Made by a program: the position numbers and the translations under genes. A stretch of DNA of 64,000 bases from Anaeromassilibacillus sp. An250 (GTDB lineage: Bacteria; Bacillota; Clostridia; Oscillospirales; Acutalibacteraceae), in contig NZ_NFJK01000002.1 in assembly GCF_002159845.1 (NCBI RefSeq), positions 245,251-309,250 on the forward strand, in the 5' to 3' direction. Positions 33,488-43,042 of the stretch are shown one piece after another; position 1 is the stretch's first letter, and the number at the start of each line of letters is the position of its first letter. Below the pieces are notes generated by a model. The model was not told where the DNA came from, ran no database searches, and was given only the letters and a program-made list of their open reading frames with translations.

Positions 33488-33860
33488 CTTTTGCTCGGCT
33501 TTTAGCGAAAATACCGCTCCACCCCAGGCGCACTGCGCGGTGCGAACTTCCCGGAAAACGGCTGTGTGCTTGGGGTTCGCACAAAGGCGGGGTTGTGTCC
33601 GGGAAACCGCTTTTCTGGTCAGCATTTCGAGGCGGATGTATTTTCCAAACTCTTTTGCAGATGTTTTTCCCAGCCGCTTGTGTCGTATGATTTATGGAGG
33701 ATTGCCGTGTTCGAAACCAGCGTTCCATTGTGGCTCTTTCCTCCAAAGGGCGTTCCAATTTGTGCATAGTCCGGACAAAAAATGGGCATTCTCCCCCTAA
33801 TAGGGAACAAATTTTCCGGTTTACATAAAATATTTCATTTGTTCATGATTTGTTCATATA
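33488..33860. other. Intergenic region between array 2 and clpB
   Basis: No supportable gene. GTGCGAAC occurs at 33462-33469 and 33540-33547 and inverted at 33575-33582, the latter two able to form a hairpin. The 10-base motif ATTTGTTCAT is repeated at 33837-33846 and 33848-33857 just before the clpB promoter. Confidence 0.5.
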
Positions 33861-33874
33861 TATGCGATATACTT

Positions 33875-33901
33875 TTAGCACACTCAATAAAAGAGTGCTA
33901 A
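33875..33901 (+). promoter_or_regulatory. CIRCE operator (HrcA site) upstream of clpB
   Basis: TTAGCACAC, 9 bases, GAGTGCTAA: one mismatch from the CIRCE consensus TTAGCACTC-N9-GAGTGCTAA. A -10 box TATACT lies at 33868-33873, so HrcA bound here would block transcription start. Confidence 0.88.
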
Positions 33902-33958
33902 AAATACATCTCAAACCCGCATGAACACTGAATGTGTAAACGATAGGAGGGGTTGAAC

Positions 33959-36568
33959 ATGAATGCACAGAAATTCACCCAAAAATCCCTGGAAGCCATC
34001 CAGGAAGCCCAAAACCTCGCCATTGAAAACAACAATATGCAGATCGAGGAAGAACACCTCGTGGCGGCTCTGCTGCAACAGCGCGACGGGCTGATCACGC
34101 AGCTGCTGAAAAAGATGCATGTAGACTGCGACGCCGTCCAGCGCGCAGTGGCGGAAAAGATTTCCCGCATCCCAGGCGTGACCGGCCCGGGCCGTGAGGC
34201 AGGGAAAATCTATGTTTCCGCAGACGTGGATGCAGTCCTGACTGCGGCGGAAAAAGAAGCCGACCGGATGAAGGACGAATATGTTTCCGTCGAGCATATC
34301 ATGCTTGCGATTTTGAACCGGCCCAACAACGCCATGAAGGACGTCTTCCAGCGCTTTGGCATTGAGAAGAACGCCTTCCTGACCGCGCTGTCCAGCGTGC
34401 GCGGCAACACCCGCGTGACCAGCGACACGCCGGAGGAAACCTATGACGCGCTCTCCAAATACGGCCAGGATCTGGTCGAGCTCGCAAAGAACCATAAGCT
34501 CGACCCGGTGATCGGCCGTGACGACGAGATCCGCAACGTCATCCGCATTCTGTCCCGTAAGACGAAGAACAACCCGGTGCTGATCGGCGAACCCGGCGTC
34601 GGCAAAACCGCTATTGCGGAAGGCCTGGCACTGCGTATTGTGCGCGGGGACGTGCCGAACAACCTCAAAGACCGCAAAATCTTCTCCCTGGATATGGGCG
34701 CGCTGATTGCCGGCGCGAAATTCCGCGGCGAATTTGAGGAACGCCTCAAGGCAGTGCTGAACGAGGTCAAGAAGAGCGAGGGCCGGATTATCCTGTTCAT
34801 CGATGAGCTGCACACCATTGTGGGCGCGGGCAAAACCGAGGGCTCCATGGACGCAGGCAACCTGCTCAAGCCAATGCTGGCGCGCGGTGAGCTGCACTGC
34901 ATCGGCGCGACGACGCTCAACGAGTACCATCAATACATCGAAAAGGACCCGGCTTTGGAGCGCCGCTTCCAGCCGGTCATGGTGGATGAGCCGAGCGTAG
35001 AGGACACCATCTCCATCCTGCGCGGCTTGAAGGAACGTTATGAGGTGTTCCACGGCGTCAAGATCCAGGATCAGGCGTTGATTGCCGCGGCGACGCTCTC
35101 CAACCGCTATATTTCCGACCGTTTCCTGCCGGATAAGGCCATCGACCTGGTGGACGAAGCGTGCGCCATGGTCCGCACGGAGATCGACTCCATGCCGACC
35201 GAGCTGGATGAGATTTCCCGCAAGATCATGCAGCATGAAATCGAGGAAGCGGCCCTGAAAAAGGACACCGACCCGCTGACGCAGGAGCATTTGAAGGACA
35301 TCCAGAAGGAACTGGCGGACCTGCGCGCCCAGTTCAAGGAAATGAAGGCAAAGTGGGAAAACGAAAAGCAGGCCATCGGCAAAGTGCAGAAGCTGCGCGA
35401 GGAAATCGAGCAGGTCAATGCAGAGATCGAAAAGGCCGAGCGCGCCTATGATTTGAACAAGGCCGCCGAATATAAGTACGGCAAGCTGCCCGAGCTGCAA
35501 AAGCAGCTGGCAGAGGAAGAGCAGATCGCGGAAAAGAGCCAGTCCTCGGAGACAAACCTTCTGCGTGACAAGGTCACGGAGGAAGAAATCGCGAAGATTG
35601 TGGCCCGCTGGACGGGCATCCCGGTCTCCAAGCTGATGGAGAGCGAGCGCGAGAAGCTGCTGCACCTGGACGACATCCTGCATGAGCGGGTGGTCGGGCA
35701 GGACGAAGCGGTGGAGAAGGTCAGCGAAGCGATCCTGCGTTCCCGCGCGGGGATTCAGGATCCGAACCGCCCGATCGGTTCGTTCCTCTTCCTGGGCCCC
35801 ACAGGTGTGGGCAAAACAGAGCTTGCAAAGGCCCTGGCGCAGGCGTTGTTCGACGACGAGCGCAATATGATCCGCATCGACATGACCGAATATATGGAGA
35901 AATTCTCCGTGTCACGTCTGATCGGCGCGCCTCCGGGATATGTCGGGTACGAGGAGGGCGGCCAGTTGACCGAGGCGGTCCGCCGGAAGCCGTACTCCGT
36001 CATCCTCTTTGACGAGGTGGAGAAAGCGCACCCGGATGTATTCAATATCCTGTTGCAGGTGTTGGACGACGGCCGTATCACAGATTCGCAGGGCCGTACC
36101 GTGGACTTCAAGAATACGATTATCATCCTGACCTCCAACCTCGGCTCCAGCGCCATCCTGGAAGGGATCGGTGCAGACGGCCAGATCAGCGAACAGGCGA
36201 AGGAGCAGGTGAACGCGCTGTTGAAGCAGCAGTTCCGGCCGGAATTCCTGAACCGTCTTGACGAGATTGTCTTCTACAAGCCGTTGACGCGCGACGAAAT
36301 AGGCCATATTGTGGACTTACAGATGGTGGACTTACAGCGCCGTCTGGCGGATAAGCAGCTCGGCGTGAAGCTGACGCCTGAAGCCAAGACGTTCATTGTA
36401 GACAGCGGTTATGACCCGGTCTACGGTGCGCGCCCGTTGAAGCGTTTCATCCAAAGCAAGGTCGAAACTCTGATTGCGAAGAAGATCATCCAAGGGAACA
36501 TCAAGCCGCGTGAGACGCTCCTCGTGGATTATGACGGCAATCAGCTTGTTGTAAAAGACGAGGGATAA
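33959..36568 (+). CDS. clpB: ATP-dependent disaggregase ClpB
   Basis: This is an 869-residue Hsp100 protein that pulls aggregated proteins apart together with DnaK. It has the N-terminal Clp repeat domain, NBD1 with Walker [15 protein letters not shown], a coiled-coil middle domain (about residues 400-525, distinctive of ClpB) and NBD2 with [16 protein letters not shown] and arginine-finger region [10 protein letters not shown]. No ClpP-binding loop is apparent. The ATG at 33959 has AGGAGGGG 6 bases upstream; a TTG at 33953 is less suited. The CIRCE site indicates heat-shock control by HrcA. Confidence 0.97.
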   Translation: MNAQKFTQKSLEAIQEAQNLAIENNNMQIEEEHLVAALLQQRDGLITQLLKKMHVDCDAVQRAVAEKISRIPGVTGPGREAGKIYVSADVDAVLTAAEKEADRMKDEYVSVEHIMLAILNRPNNAMKDVFQRFGIEKNAFLTALSSVRGNTRVTSDTPEETYDALSKYGQDLVELAKNHKLDPVIGRDDEIRNVIRILSRKTKNNPVLIGEPGVGKTAIAEGLALRIVRGDVPNNLKDRKIFSLDMGALIAGAKFRGEFEERLKAVLNEVKKSEGRIILFIDELHTIVGAGKTEGSMDAGNLLKPMLARGELHCIGATTLNEYHQYIEKDPALERRFQPVMVDEPSVEDTISILRGLKERYEVFHGVKIQDQALIAAATLSNRYISDRFLPDKAIDLVDEACAMVRTEIDSMPTELDEISRKIMQHEIEEAALKKDTDPLTQEHLKDIQKELADLRAQFKEMKAKWENEKQAIGKVQKLREEIEQVNAEIEKAERAYDLNKAAEYKYGKLPELQKQLAEEEQIAEKSQSSETNLLRDKVTEEEIAKIVARWTGIPVSKLMESEREKLLHLDDILHERVVGQDEAVEKVSEAILRSRAGIQDPNRPIGSFLFLGPTGVGKTELAKALAQALFDDERNMIRIDMTEYMEKFSVSRLIGAPPGYVGYEEGGQLTEAVRRKPYSVILFDEVEKAHPDVFNILLQVLDDGRITDSQGRTVDFKNTIIILTSNLGSSAILEGIGADGQISEQAKEQVNALLKQQFRPEFLNRLDEIVFYKPLTRDEIGHIVDLQMVDLQRRLADKQLGVKLTPEAKTFIVDSGYDPVYGARPLKRFIQSKVETLIAKKIIQGNIKPRETLLVDYDGNQLVVKDEG

Positions 36569-36589
36569 TAGAAGCTCATTGAAGAATGG

Positions 36590-36629
36590 ATGCAGTGCAA
36601 TGTGTATCGCACATTGCACTGCATTTTTC
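36590..36629 (+). terminator. Terminator of clpB
   Basis: A perfect 15-bp stem ATGCAGTGCAATGTG/CACATTGCACTGCAT with a 5-base loop and T run. Confidence 0.93.
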
Positions 36630-37040
36630 TGCCTTTCGGCTTAACATCCCCTGATCCAACCAGGGGTAAATAAGAAAGCCTTGGCGAAACAAGTTCGTAT
36701 TAGATGAAGATCGTCTTTGATTCCCAAAAAAATAGATTTCGAGCAAAGCACTCGGGAGTTTTTGCAGAATGTTACAGAAAACCAAAGTGAACTGGTTTAC
36801 CAGTAGCAGGACAAGCGATGCAAGGATTTTTTCGTATCCGTTCCAGGACTCGGCAAGTACGAACCCCTCTGGGGGTGGGCAAACATTAGGTTACTAGTGA
36901 TTTTGATTATCGGATAAACGATGGGCTGATGTCAAAATTGCTTTCGGTTCATCGCACGAAATATTGTTATTTTATAAGGAATGCGATATAATGAAACCGG
37001 TTATATTCTGGGAAGATTCCCTGGTGTGGAGGAACACCGT
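36630..37040. other. Intergenic region upstream of xpaC
   Basis: No gene or known RNA is recognised. Small hairpins occur around 36648-36665 (CCCCTG/CAGGGG) and near 36780-36800. The segment just before the gene is A+T rich and presumably holds a promoter I cannot define. Confidence 0.4.
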
Positions 37041-38210
37041 ATGATTGATAAAGATTTTATAGATCATTTGGAGGAGCAAATCCACCAGACAGTCCAGGAC
37101 GCCCTATATCTGAAAGAGACCGTGGTCCGCACAGTGCGGGAAAACGTAGATGCCCATAAAGGCCCGGCTCCGACTCATAGGCCGGTTCCACCTCGCAGGC
37201 CTGCTCCCCCGAAGCCTTATATATATCCGGGGCGGCCCGTTCCCCGCTCAAGTGTCCAGCTGCGTGTCCGTGGGAACCCGGGAACCTCGATTGCGGGTAC
37301 CGTCATGGAGATCGTCGGGTTGGCTGGGGCAATCCCAACCGGTCTGGCGTTTGTGATCCTTGCGCTCGCTTCTCTGCTGGCGGGAATGCCCTGGGCCGCG
37401 TTTGCGATCTCCAGTGTGGTGCTGGTTCCGCTTTGTGTGGGGTTTACCGTATTGGCTATTTGCGGCGTGCGCAAAGTCCGCCGGAAACGCCGGTTTCAAC
37501 GGTATCAGGCGCAGTTGAATGGCGATACCTTTTGCTCGCTCGACCTTTTGGCGGCCTCTGTGGGTGAATCAAAATCCTTTGTCATTCGCGATTTGCAGAA
37601 GATGATCCGGGACGGCTTGTTCCCGGAAGGGCATATCGATGAGCAGGAGACCTGCTTTATTGCCACGAACGAGACCTATCGGCAGTATCTGCAAGCCCAA
37701 GAGAGCGCACGCCGCCGGCAGTTGGAAGAAGAACGGAAAAAGCAACAGCCGGAGGCGGATGAGGCCGGCGAATGTGAGCGGGCGATTGCCGAGGGGCGCG
37801 ATTATCTCTGGCAGATTCGCGAGGAAAACCGTGCGATTCCGGGAGAAGAATTTTCGCGGAAGCTGTCCCGATTGGAAGAGATCTGCGCGAAGATTTTCGA
37901 TCATGTAGAGGCCCATCCGCAGAAATTGCCGGACATCCGCAAATTTATGCAATACTATTTGCCGACCACTTTAAAATTGCTCAAGGCCTATCGCGAGTTT
38001 GACGGACAGCCGGTGCAGGGAGAAAATGTCACCAAAGTGAAGGCTGAGATCAGCGATACGTTGGATACGATCAACACCGCCTTTGAGAATCTCCTGGACA
38101 GCCTGTTCCAGGATGATGTGATGGATATTTCGACGGATATCTCCGTGTTGGAAACCATGCTCGCGCAGGAGGGCCTGACCGAGGATGCGTTCCGCAAGAA
38201 GAAACCGTAA
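37041..38210 (+). CDS. xpaC: XpaC-like protein (5-bromo-4-chloroindolyl phosphate hydrolysis family)
   Basis: This is a 389-residue protein. It begins with a helical segment (DKDFIDHLEEQIHQTVQDAL), a Pro-rich linker, and two adjacent membrane helices (about residues 93-145). A cytoplasmic helical domain follows: CSLDLLAASVGESKSFVIRD and a C-terminal region around SRLEEICAKIFDHVEAHPQK, which is the XpaC signature. The ATG at 37041 has GGAGG; the frame extension to 36981 lacks a ribosome site. The usual partner telA follows after 20 bases. The family name reflects an old phenotype, and the biochemical role is unclear. Confidence 0.85.
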   Translation: MIDKDFIDHLEEQIHQTVQDALYLKETVVRTVRENVDAHKGPAPTHRPVPPRRPAPPKPYIYPGRPVPRSSVQLRVRGNPGTSIAGTVMEIVGLAGAIPTGLAFVILALASLLAGMPWAAFAISSVVLVPLCVGFTVLAICGVRKVRRKRRFQRYQAQLNGDTFCSLDLLAASVGESKSFVIRDLQKMIRDGLFPEGHIDEQETCFIATNETYRQYLQAQESARRRQLEEERKKQQPEADEAGECERAIAEGRDYLWQIREENRAIPGEEFSRKLSRLEEICAKIFDHVEAHPQKLPDIRKFMQYYLPTTLKLLKAYREFDGQPVQGENVTKVKAEISDTLDTINTAFENLLDSLFQDDVMDISTDISVLETMLAQEGLTEDAFRKKKP

Positions 38211-38230
38211 ATGAATCGGAGGAAATTGCT

Positions 38231-39376
38231 ATGGACGAGACTTTTCAGGAGCAACCCGTATTGACCTTTGAGCCCTTTGCGGATGAGCCGTCCGCCTCAC
38301 TGCAAAAGGCAGAACCTGCGCAGGCGCCCACCGAAGCGCCGGTGTTCGACGAGAGCAGCCTGTCGCCGGAAGAGCGCAAAATGGTGGACGATTTTGCCGC
38401 AAAGATCGAATTGAGCAATTCCAATATGATCTTGCAATACGGCGCGGGCGCCCAGAAAAAGATGGCGGACTTCTCGGCGGATGCGCTGAACAATGTGCGC
38501 GCAAAGGATCTCGGCGCGGTCGGGGATATGCTGTCCAGTGTGGTAACGGAGCTGAAAAGCTTTGACGTGGAGGAAGAGGAGAAAGGATTCTTCGGATTCT
38601 TTAAACGGGGAGCCAATAAGATGACCGCGTTAAAAGCGAAATACGACAAGGTGGAAGCCAATGTCGAAAAGATTTGCGCGGTTTTGGAGCGCCATCAGGT
38701 GCAGTTGCTTAAGGATGTCGCCATGATGGACAAGATGTACGAGATGAACAAGGTCTATTTTAAAGAGCTGTCCATGTACATTTTGGCAGGAAAAAAGAAA
38801 CTGGCGCAGGTGCAGCAGGAAGAACTCCCCAAGCTCGTGGAAAAGGCTAAGCAGTCTGGCCTGCCGGAGGATGCACAGGCCGCCAACGATCTGAACGCCC
38901 TGTGCAACCGCTTCGACAAAAAGCTGCATGACCTGGAGTTGACCCGCATGGTGTCCATCCAGATGGCGCCGGAGATCCGGCTGGTGCAGAGCAACGACAC
39001 GCAGATGTCGGAAAAGATTCAGTCCACGCTGGTGAATACCATCCCGCTTTGGAAGAGCCAGATGGCCCTGGCCTTGGGGATAGCCCATTCGCAGCAGGCG
39101 GCGCAGGCACAGCGCGAGGTTACGGACATGACGAACGAGCTGCTGCGAAAGAATGCCGCGGCGCTGAAAATGGCGACCGTGGAGACAGCCAGGGAGACCG
39201 AGCGCGGCATCGTGGATATGGAAACCCTGCGCGAAACCAACCAAAATTTGATCTCCACCCTGGACGAAGTGATGCATATACAGGAGGAAGGCCGGCAGAA
39301 GCGCCGCGAGGCGGAGGTGGAGCTGGGCCGCTTGGAAAACGAACTCAAACAGAAGCTGCTGGAAATCCGCGGATAA
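38231..39376 (+). CDS. telA: TelA-like toxic anion resistance family protein
   Basis: This is a 381-residue, almost entirely helical cytoplasmic protein. TelA features are LSPEERKMVDDFAAKI, the segment EKGFFGFFKRGANKM and long coiled coils, ending around NLISTLDEVMHIQEEGRQKR. Members are linked to tellurite and cell-envelope stress tolerance and are commonly found next to xpaC, as here. The start has GGAGGAAATTGCT before the ATG. A terminator hairpin follows. The molecular function is not established. Confidence 0.9.
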   Translation: MDETFQEQPVLTFEPFADEPSASLQKAEPAQAPTEAPVFDESSLSPEERKMVDDFAAKIELSNSNMILQYGAGAQKKMADFSADALNNVRAKDLGAVGDMLSSVVTELKSFDVEEEEKGFFGFFKRGANKMTALKAKYDKVEANVEKICAVLERHQVQLLKDVAMMDKMYEMNKVYFKELSMYILAGKKKLAQVQQEELPKLVEKAKQSGLPEDAQAANDLNALCNRFDKKLHDLELTRMVSIQMAPEIRLVQSNDTQMSEKIQSTLVNTIPLWKSQMALALGIAHSQQAAQAQREVTDMTNELLRKNAAALKMATVETARETERGIVDMETLRETNQNLISTLDEVMHIQEEGRQKRREAEVELGRLENELKQKLLEIRG

Positions 39377-39395
39377 TGCGAAAGATAGCAGATCG

Positions 39396-39435
39396 GCCGC
39401 TCCGGTGCATGGACACCGGGCGGCTTTCTGTTTTT
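39396..39435 (+). terminator. Terminator after telA
   Basis: A G+C-rich stem (GCCGCTCCGGTG with CACCGGGCGGC, one bulge) followed by a T-rich tract. Confidence 0.75.
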
Positions 39436-39519
39436 CCAATACAAACCATTTGAGAGTCACTGGATTTTTGTGCGGCAGCGTTCTATAATAAGGTAGAACA
39501 TTTGATTGGAGATGAGCGT

Positions 39520-40737
39520 ATGGAGGGCCCGGACCGTGTGATTCTGCACTGTGACTGCAATGCATTTTACGCATCAGTGGAATGCCTGCTGCATCCGGCT
39601 TACCGGGATGTGCCGATGGCGGTCTGTGGGGACCCCGAGAACCGGCACGGGATCATATTGGCAAAAAATGAGCGGGCCAAGCGGTTCGGCGTCCAAACCG
39701 CGGAGACCATCTGGCAAGCGCGGCGCAAATGCCCCGACCTGGTGCTCGCCCCGCCGCATCGTGACCAGTATGCCATATATTCCAAGCGGGTCAACGCGAT
39801 CTATCAGCGCTATACGGATTTGGTGGAGCCCTTCGGCATCGATGAAAGCTGGCTGGACGTCACCGGGAGCCAGAGGCTGTTCGGTTCCGGGCCGGAGATT
39901 GCGGACCGCCTGCGCGCCGAGGTCCAGCGGGAGACCGGCCTGACAATTTCGGTTGGGGTTTCCTTCAATAAGATTTTTGCCAAGCTGGGCAGCGACTATA
40001 AAAAGCCCGATGCGACCACGGTGATCTCGCGGGAAAATTACAGGGACATTGTGTATCCTCTTTCGGTGAGCGCCCTGCTCTATGTTGGGAAAAGCGCACG
40101 GGAAACCCTGCAAAACATGCGCATCCGCACCATCGGGGACCTGGCCCATGCGGACCGCAAGGCGCTGGTGGCAAGCCTGGGAAAGATCGGCGGGGAACTC
40201 TACGACTATGCCAACGGGCTTGACAGGAGCCCTGTGAAGAGCATTTATGAGCCGAAAGAGGTCAAGTCGGTGGGAAATGGGCTGACTTTTAAAAGGAACC
40301 TGGTCGGGTGGGACGACATCCGGCTCGGCGTTACAGTCCTGGCCGATACCGTTGCAGCGCGTATGCGCCGCAGTGGGGTGAAATGTTATACGGTACAGCT
40401 CAATATCCGCAATCCAAGCTTTAAAACCATCTCGCGGCAAAAGCCGCTCGCGGTGCCGACCTTTTTGTCAAAGGAGCTGGCCCGTGCAGCTATGGAGATA
40501 TTGGCGGATTCGTGGAATCCCAATGCGCCGATCCGCATGTTGACGCTTACCGGGACCAACCTGGTGCCTGCGGATGAAGCGCCGGGGGAACAGCTCAGCC
40601 TGTTTGAGCACTCCCGGCAGGAGGAACGCAAAAAGCAGGAAAAGCTGGAGACCACTCTGGACGCCATCCGGGAAAAGTTTGGCAAGGATGCGGTGTCCAT
40701 CTGCGGGGTGCTGCAAAACGACATCGGCGCGGATTGA
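39520..40737 (+). CDS. dinB: DNA polymerase IV (Y family, translesion)
   Basis: This is a 405-residue polymerase that copies past damaged bases. Motifs are VILHCDCNAFYASVE with the first metal Asp, the steric-gate region in FYASVE, YSKRVNAIYQRY, FGIDESWLDVTG with the catalytic Asp-Glu pair, and GVSFNKIFAKLGSDYKKPDA. The little finger domain and a C-terminal helix follow. The ATG at 39520 has GGAG at 8 bases; a TTG at 39502 is not supported. TATAAT at 39484-39489 marks the promoter. I saw no clear LexA box. Confidence 0.95.
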   Translation: MEGPDRVILHCDCNAFYASVECLLHPAYRDVPMAVCGDPENRHGIILAKNERAKRFGVQTAETIWQARRKCPDLVLAPPHRDQYAIYSKRVNAIYQRYTDLVEPFGIDESWLDVTGSQRLFGSGPEIADRLRAEVQRETGLTISVGVSFNKIFAKLGSDYKKPDATTVISRENYRDIVYPLSVSALLYVGKSARETLQNMRIRTIGDLAHADRKALVASLGKIGGELYDYANGLDRSPVKSIYEPKEVKSVGNGLTFKRNLVGWDDIRLGVTVLADTVAARMRRSGVKCYTVQLNIRNPSFKTISRQKPLAVPTFLSKELARAAMEILADSWNPNAPIRMLTLTGTNLVPADEAPGEQLSLFEHSRQEERKKQEKLETTLDAIREKFGKDAVSICGVLQNDIGAD

Positions 40738-40827
40738 CTTGCATTCCGGCCAAGGTCTTGCTAAAATGAGGACAAATCAGCGTTCGGCCGGTGTGTTCGC
40801 CGGACGGATGGAAAGGATCGCGATACC

Positions 40828-41247
40828 ATGCAATACCGTGTGTTTGGAGATACGTATGTTGTGCGCCTGCAAAGGGGCGAGGAGGTGCTCGCCTGCCTGC
40901 GGGAGTTATGTGAGAAGGAATCCATCTCGCTGGGGACGGTTTCAGCCATCGGTGCGGTCAACCATGTGGTGGTGGGCGTGTACCGGGTGGATGAACAGAA
41001 ATATGTTGCCAACACCTTTGACGGCGTGATGGAATTGACCTCCCTGATGGGGAACATCACGGAAAAAGACGGAGAACCCTATCTGCACCTGCACGCCACC
41101 TTCGGGGACCTCACCGGAAAGGTGATCGGCGGGCACCTCAACGAGGCGGTGGTCAGCGCCACCTGTGAGCTGTTTGTCCGGAAGGTCGAGGGCCATGTAG
41201 GGCGCAGGTTGGACCCGGAGACGGGGCTGAATATCTTTGATTTTTAA
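40828..41247 (+). CDS. PPC/DUF296 domain protein
   Basis: This is a 139-residue protein consisting of one PPC (DUF296) domain: YVVRLQRGEEVLACLRELCE, SAIGAVNHVVVGVY, LHLHATFGDLTGKVIGGHL and the C-terminal LNIFDF. The conserved His residues in HLHATF and GGHL form a putative metal site in bacterial members, which are trimers of unknown function. Related domains in plants bind A+T-rich DNA through an AT-hook that is absent here. The ATG has AAAGGA upstream, and the next gene starts 13 bases later, suggesting co-expression. Confidence 0.87.
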   Translation: MQYRVFGDTYVVRLQRGEEVLACLRELCEKESISLGTVSAIGAVNHVVVGVYRVDEQKYVANTFDGVMELTSLMGNITEKDGEPYLHLHATFGDLTGKVIGGHLNEAVVSATCELFVRKVEGHVGRRLDPETGLNIFDF

Positions 41248-41260
41248 GGAGGATCTACCA

Positions 41261-41560
41261 ATGGTCAAGCATATTGTCATGTGGAAATGGAAGGACGAGG
41301 TAAAGCAGGACCACCCGGAAGCACTGGTTGCTTCCCTGCAGGAGCGCTTCAAGGCGCTGTTGGGCGTGGTGCCGGGCCTGAAAGAGATTGAATTCGGCGC
41401 GAATTACAACGGCGGGGAATATGACATCGCCCTGTACTGCGCGTTTGCGACCAAGGAGGACCAGGACGCCTATCAGACCAATCCGGCGCATCTGACCGTT
41501 GCGGAAATAGTGCGCGCCTCCACCTGCGGACGCGCCTGCGTCGATTACGAAATCGCATAA
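41261..41560 (+). CDS. Dabb-family stress-responsive alpha/beta barrel protein
   Basis: This is a 99-residue protein with the Dabb pattern: HIVMWKWKDE at the start, a helix, PGLKEIEFGANYN, YDIALYCAFATKEDQDAY and NPAHLTVAEIVR. Such proteins form dimeric ferredoxin-like barrels and their roles vary. The ATG at 41261 has a strong AAGGAGG 8 bases upstream. It follows the PPC gene closely and ends before a terminator shared with the convergent YitT gene. Confidence 0.9.
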   Translation: MVKHIVMWKWKDEVKQDHPEALVASLQERFKALLGVVPGLKEIEFGANYNGGEYDIALYCAFATKEDQDAYQTNPAHLTVAEIVRASTCGRACVDYEIA

Positions 41561-41651
41561 ACGGCGTTGAAAAACCGTTCGCCTGCTTTGTTGGGAAGGA
41601 TACTTTCCAATGTTTGATAAATATTTGTGAAGAACTTTTTTAGAAATCAAA

Positions 41652-41692
41652 AAGGAACACCTGGTGTTGCTGTACCAGATGTTCCTTTTTTT
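41652..41692. terminator. Terminator between convergent genes
   Basis: A stem AAGGAACACCTGGT with ACCAGATGTTCCTT (one mismatch) and flanking A and T runs in both directions. Confidence 0.8.
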
Positions 41693-41710
41693 CACGGGTA
41701 TCTAAGCAGA

Positions 41711-42583
41711 TTAGACGCTGTGAAACCCTTTACCGATGATCTCGCTGGTATTGGAAATGAGGATGAACGCACCGGGCTCCACCTGCTTGATATACTGCCG
41801 GAGCTGCACAGCCTGATACCGCTTGAGAACCGTAAAGATAATGTATTTTTTATCATGGGAGAAGGCGCCTTCCGCTTCACAGACGGTGGCGCTGCGGCCA
41901 AGCTTATGCACAATGTAGTCGCAGATGGGCTCCGGGCTGCTACAAACCACATTGAAATATTTGCACAGGTTGATGCTCTCAATCACGTTGTCGATCACCA
42001 GGGATTTGGAGAACAATCCCAGCATCGAGAACAGGAATGTTTTAATATCGAAAATGAAGAAAGCCGACAGCGTGATCAGCAGGTCGCTCAGCAGGAGTGC
42101 GTTGCCGATGTTGACGCTGGTGAATTTCTTTAGGATCATCGCCACGACGTCCGTGCCGCCGCTCGAAGCGCCGATGTTGAACAGGATGGCGGAACCAAGG
42201 CCCGGCAGCACAATGGCGAAGATCAGTTCCAGAAGGGGATCGTCCGTCAGAGGCTTGTCCAGTGGCCAGAGATATTCCATCCCCGAAAGCGCCACCGACA
42301 GCAGCATACTGGAATAGACAGTGCGTACGCCGAATCCCTTGCCCAAAAAGAGGAATCCTAAGAGCAATAAGACGAGGTTTACAATAAAGTTGACCGTACT
42401 GGGGGAGATGGGCATCACCTGGCTGACAACCACTGCCAGACCGGTCACCCCACCAAACGTGAAATTGTTTGGAAACTTGAAGAAATAGATGCCCACAGCC
42501 ATCAATAGGGTGCTGAGAGTGATGAGCGTATACTCTTTGGCGGCTTTTAGAATAGTTTCTTGGCTTGGCAGAGCGAATTTCAT
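41711..42583 (-). CDS. YitT/YczE-type membrane protein with DUF2179
   Basis: This is a 290-residue protein. Five to six membrane helices (residues about 15-200) carry the YitT pattern with NNFTFGGVTGLAVVVS and NIGASSGGTDVVAMIL. The C-terminal 80 residues are a soluble DUF2179 domain (SEIIGKGF at the end). Function is unknown. The ATG at 42583 has GGAGGG at good spacing; a longer frame to 42670 has no ribosome site. It is a single-gene unit convergent with the Dabb gene. Confidence 0.9.
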   Translation of the reverse strand: MKFALPSQETILKAAKEYTLITLSTLLMAVGIYFFKFPNNFTFGGVTGLAVVVSQVMPISPSTVNFIVNLVLLLLGFLFLGKGFGVRTVYSSMLLSVALSGMEYLWPLDKPLTDDPLLELIFAIVLPGLGSAILFNIGASSGGTDVVAMILKKFTSVNIGNALLLSDLLITLSAFFIFDIKTFLFSMLGLFSKSLVIDNVIESINLCKYFNVVCSSPEPICDYIVHKLGRSATVCEAEGAFSHDKKYIIFTVLKRYQAVQLRQYIKQVEPGAFILISNTSEIIGKGFHSV

Positions 42584-42902
42584 CGCGATCCCTCCGTAAA
42601 ACGGTGTCGTTTCTTTTATGTTAGAAGAGCAGCAAAATGGTAGTTTTAGCAGTTGCGGCGTTTTGGCCATCCCTTGGAAAAGGTTCGTGGTACCGCTTCA
42701 GAAATATTGATGGAAAGCCGGACAGTGAAAAATCGATCCGGAGGATTTCTCCGTGTTTTCAACGCTGTGTGGGGTTCTCATCTTTCCAGGAAAAAATTCC
42801 CCTTTCTATCTTTATCTTACTATATGGTTCACGTATTTTCAAGAATTCTACGAATGGAAGATAGGGAATCTGCCGATTCGGATGGCGCGCGGCCGGTATA
42901 CC
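42584..42902. other. Intergenic region before the thyX promoter
   Basis: No supportable gene. The plus frame that extends upstream of thyX through this region lies before the thyX promoter and lacks a ribosome site. Confidence 0.5.
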
Positions 42903-42931
42903 TTGAATCAATAGGAAGAATTTGTTATAAT
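42903..42931 (+). promoter_or_regulatory. Promoter of the thyX operon
   Basis: TTGAAT (42903-42908), 17 bases, TATAAT (42926-42931) with an extended TG. Confidence 0.85.
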
Positions 42932-43042
42932 ACAATCAATTATTGCCGAAAAACAGGGCGAAAAAATGCGCCCAAAAAGATGGGGATGCGGGCGCCGCCG
43001 GCCGCTGCCCGTGCATGGAAACCGGCGGGGAATGGAGTACTT

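Noticed and set aside
42653..43042. 130-codon extension upstream of thyX
   Set aside because: It lies upstream of the thyX promoter, and ThyX begins naturally at 43043 with its own ribosome site.
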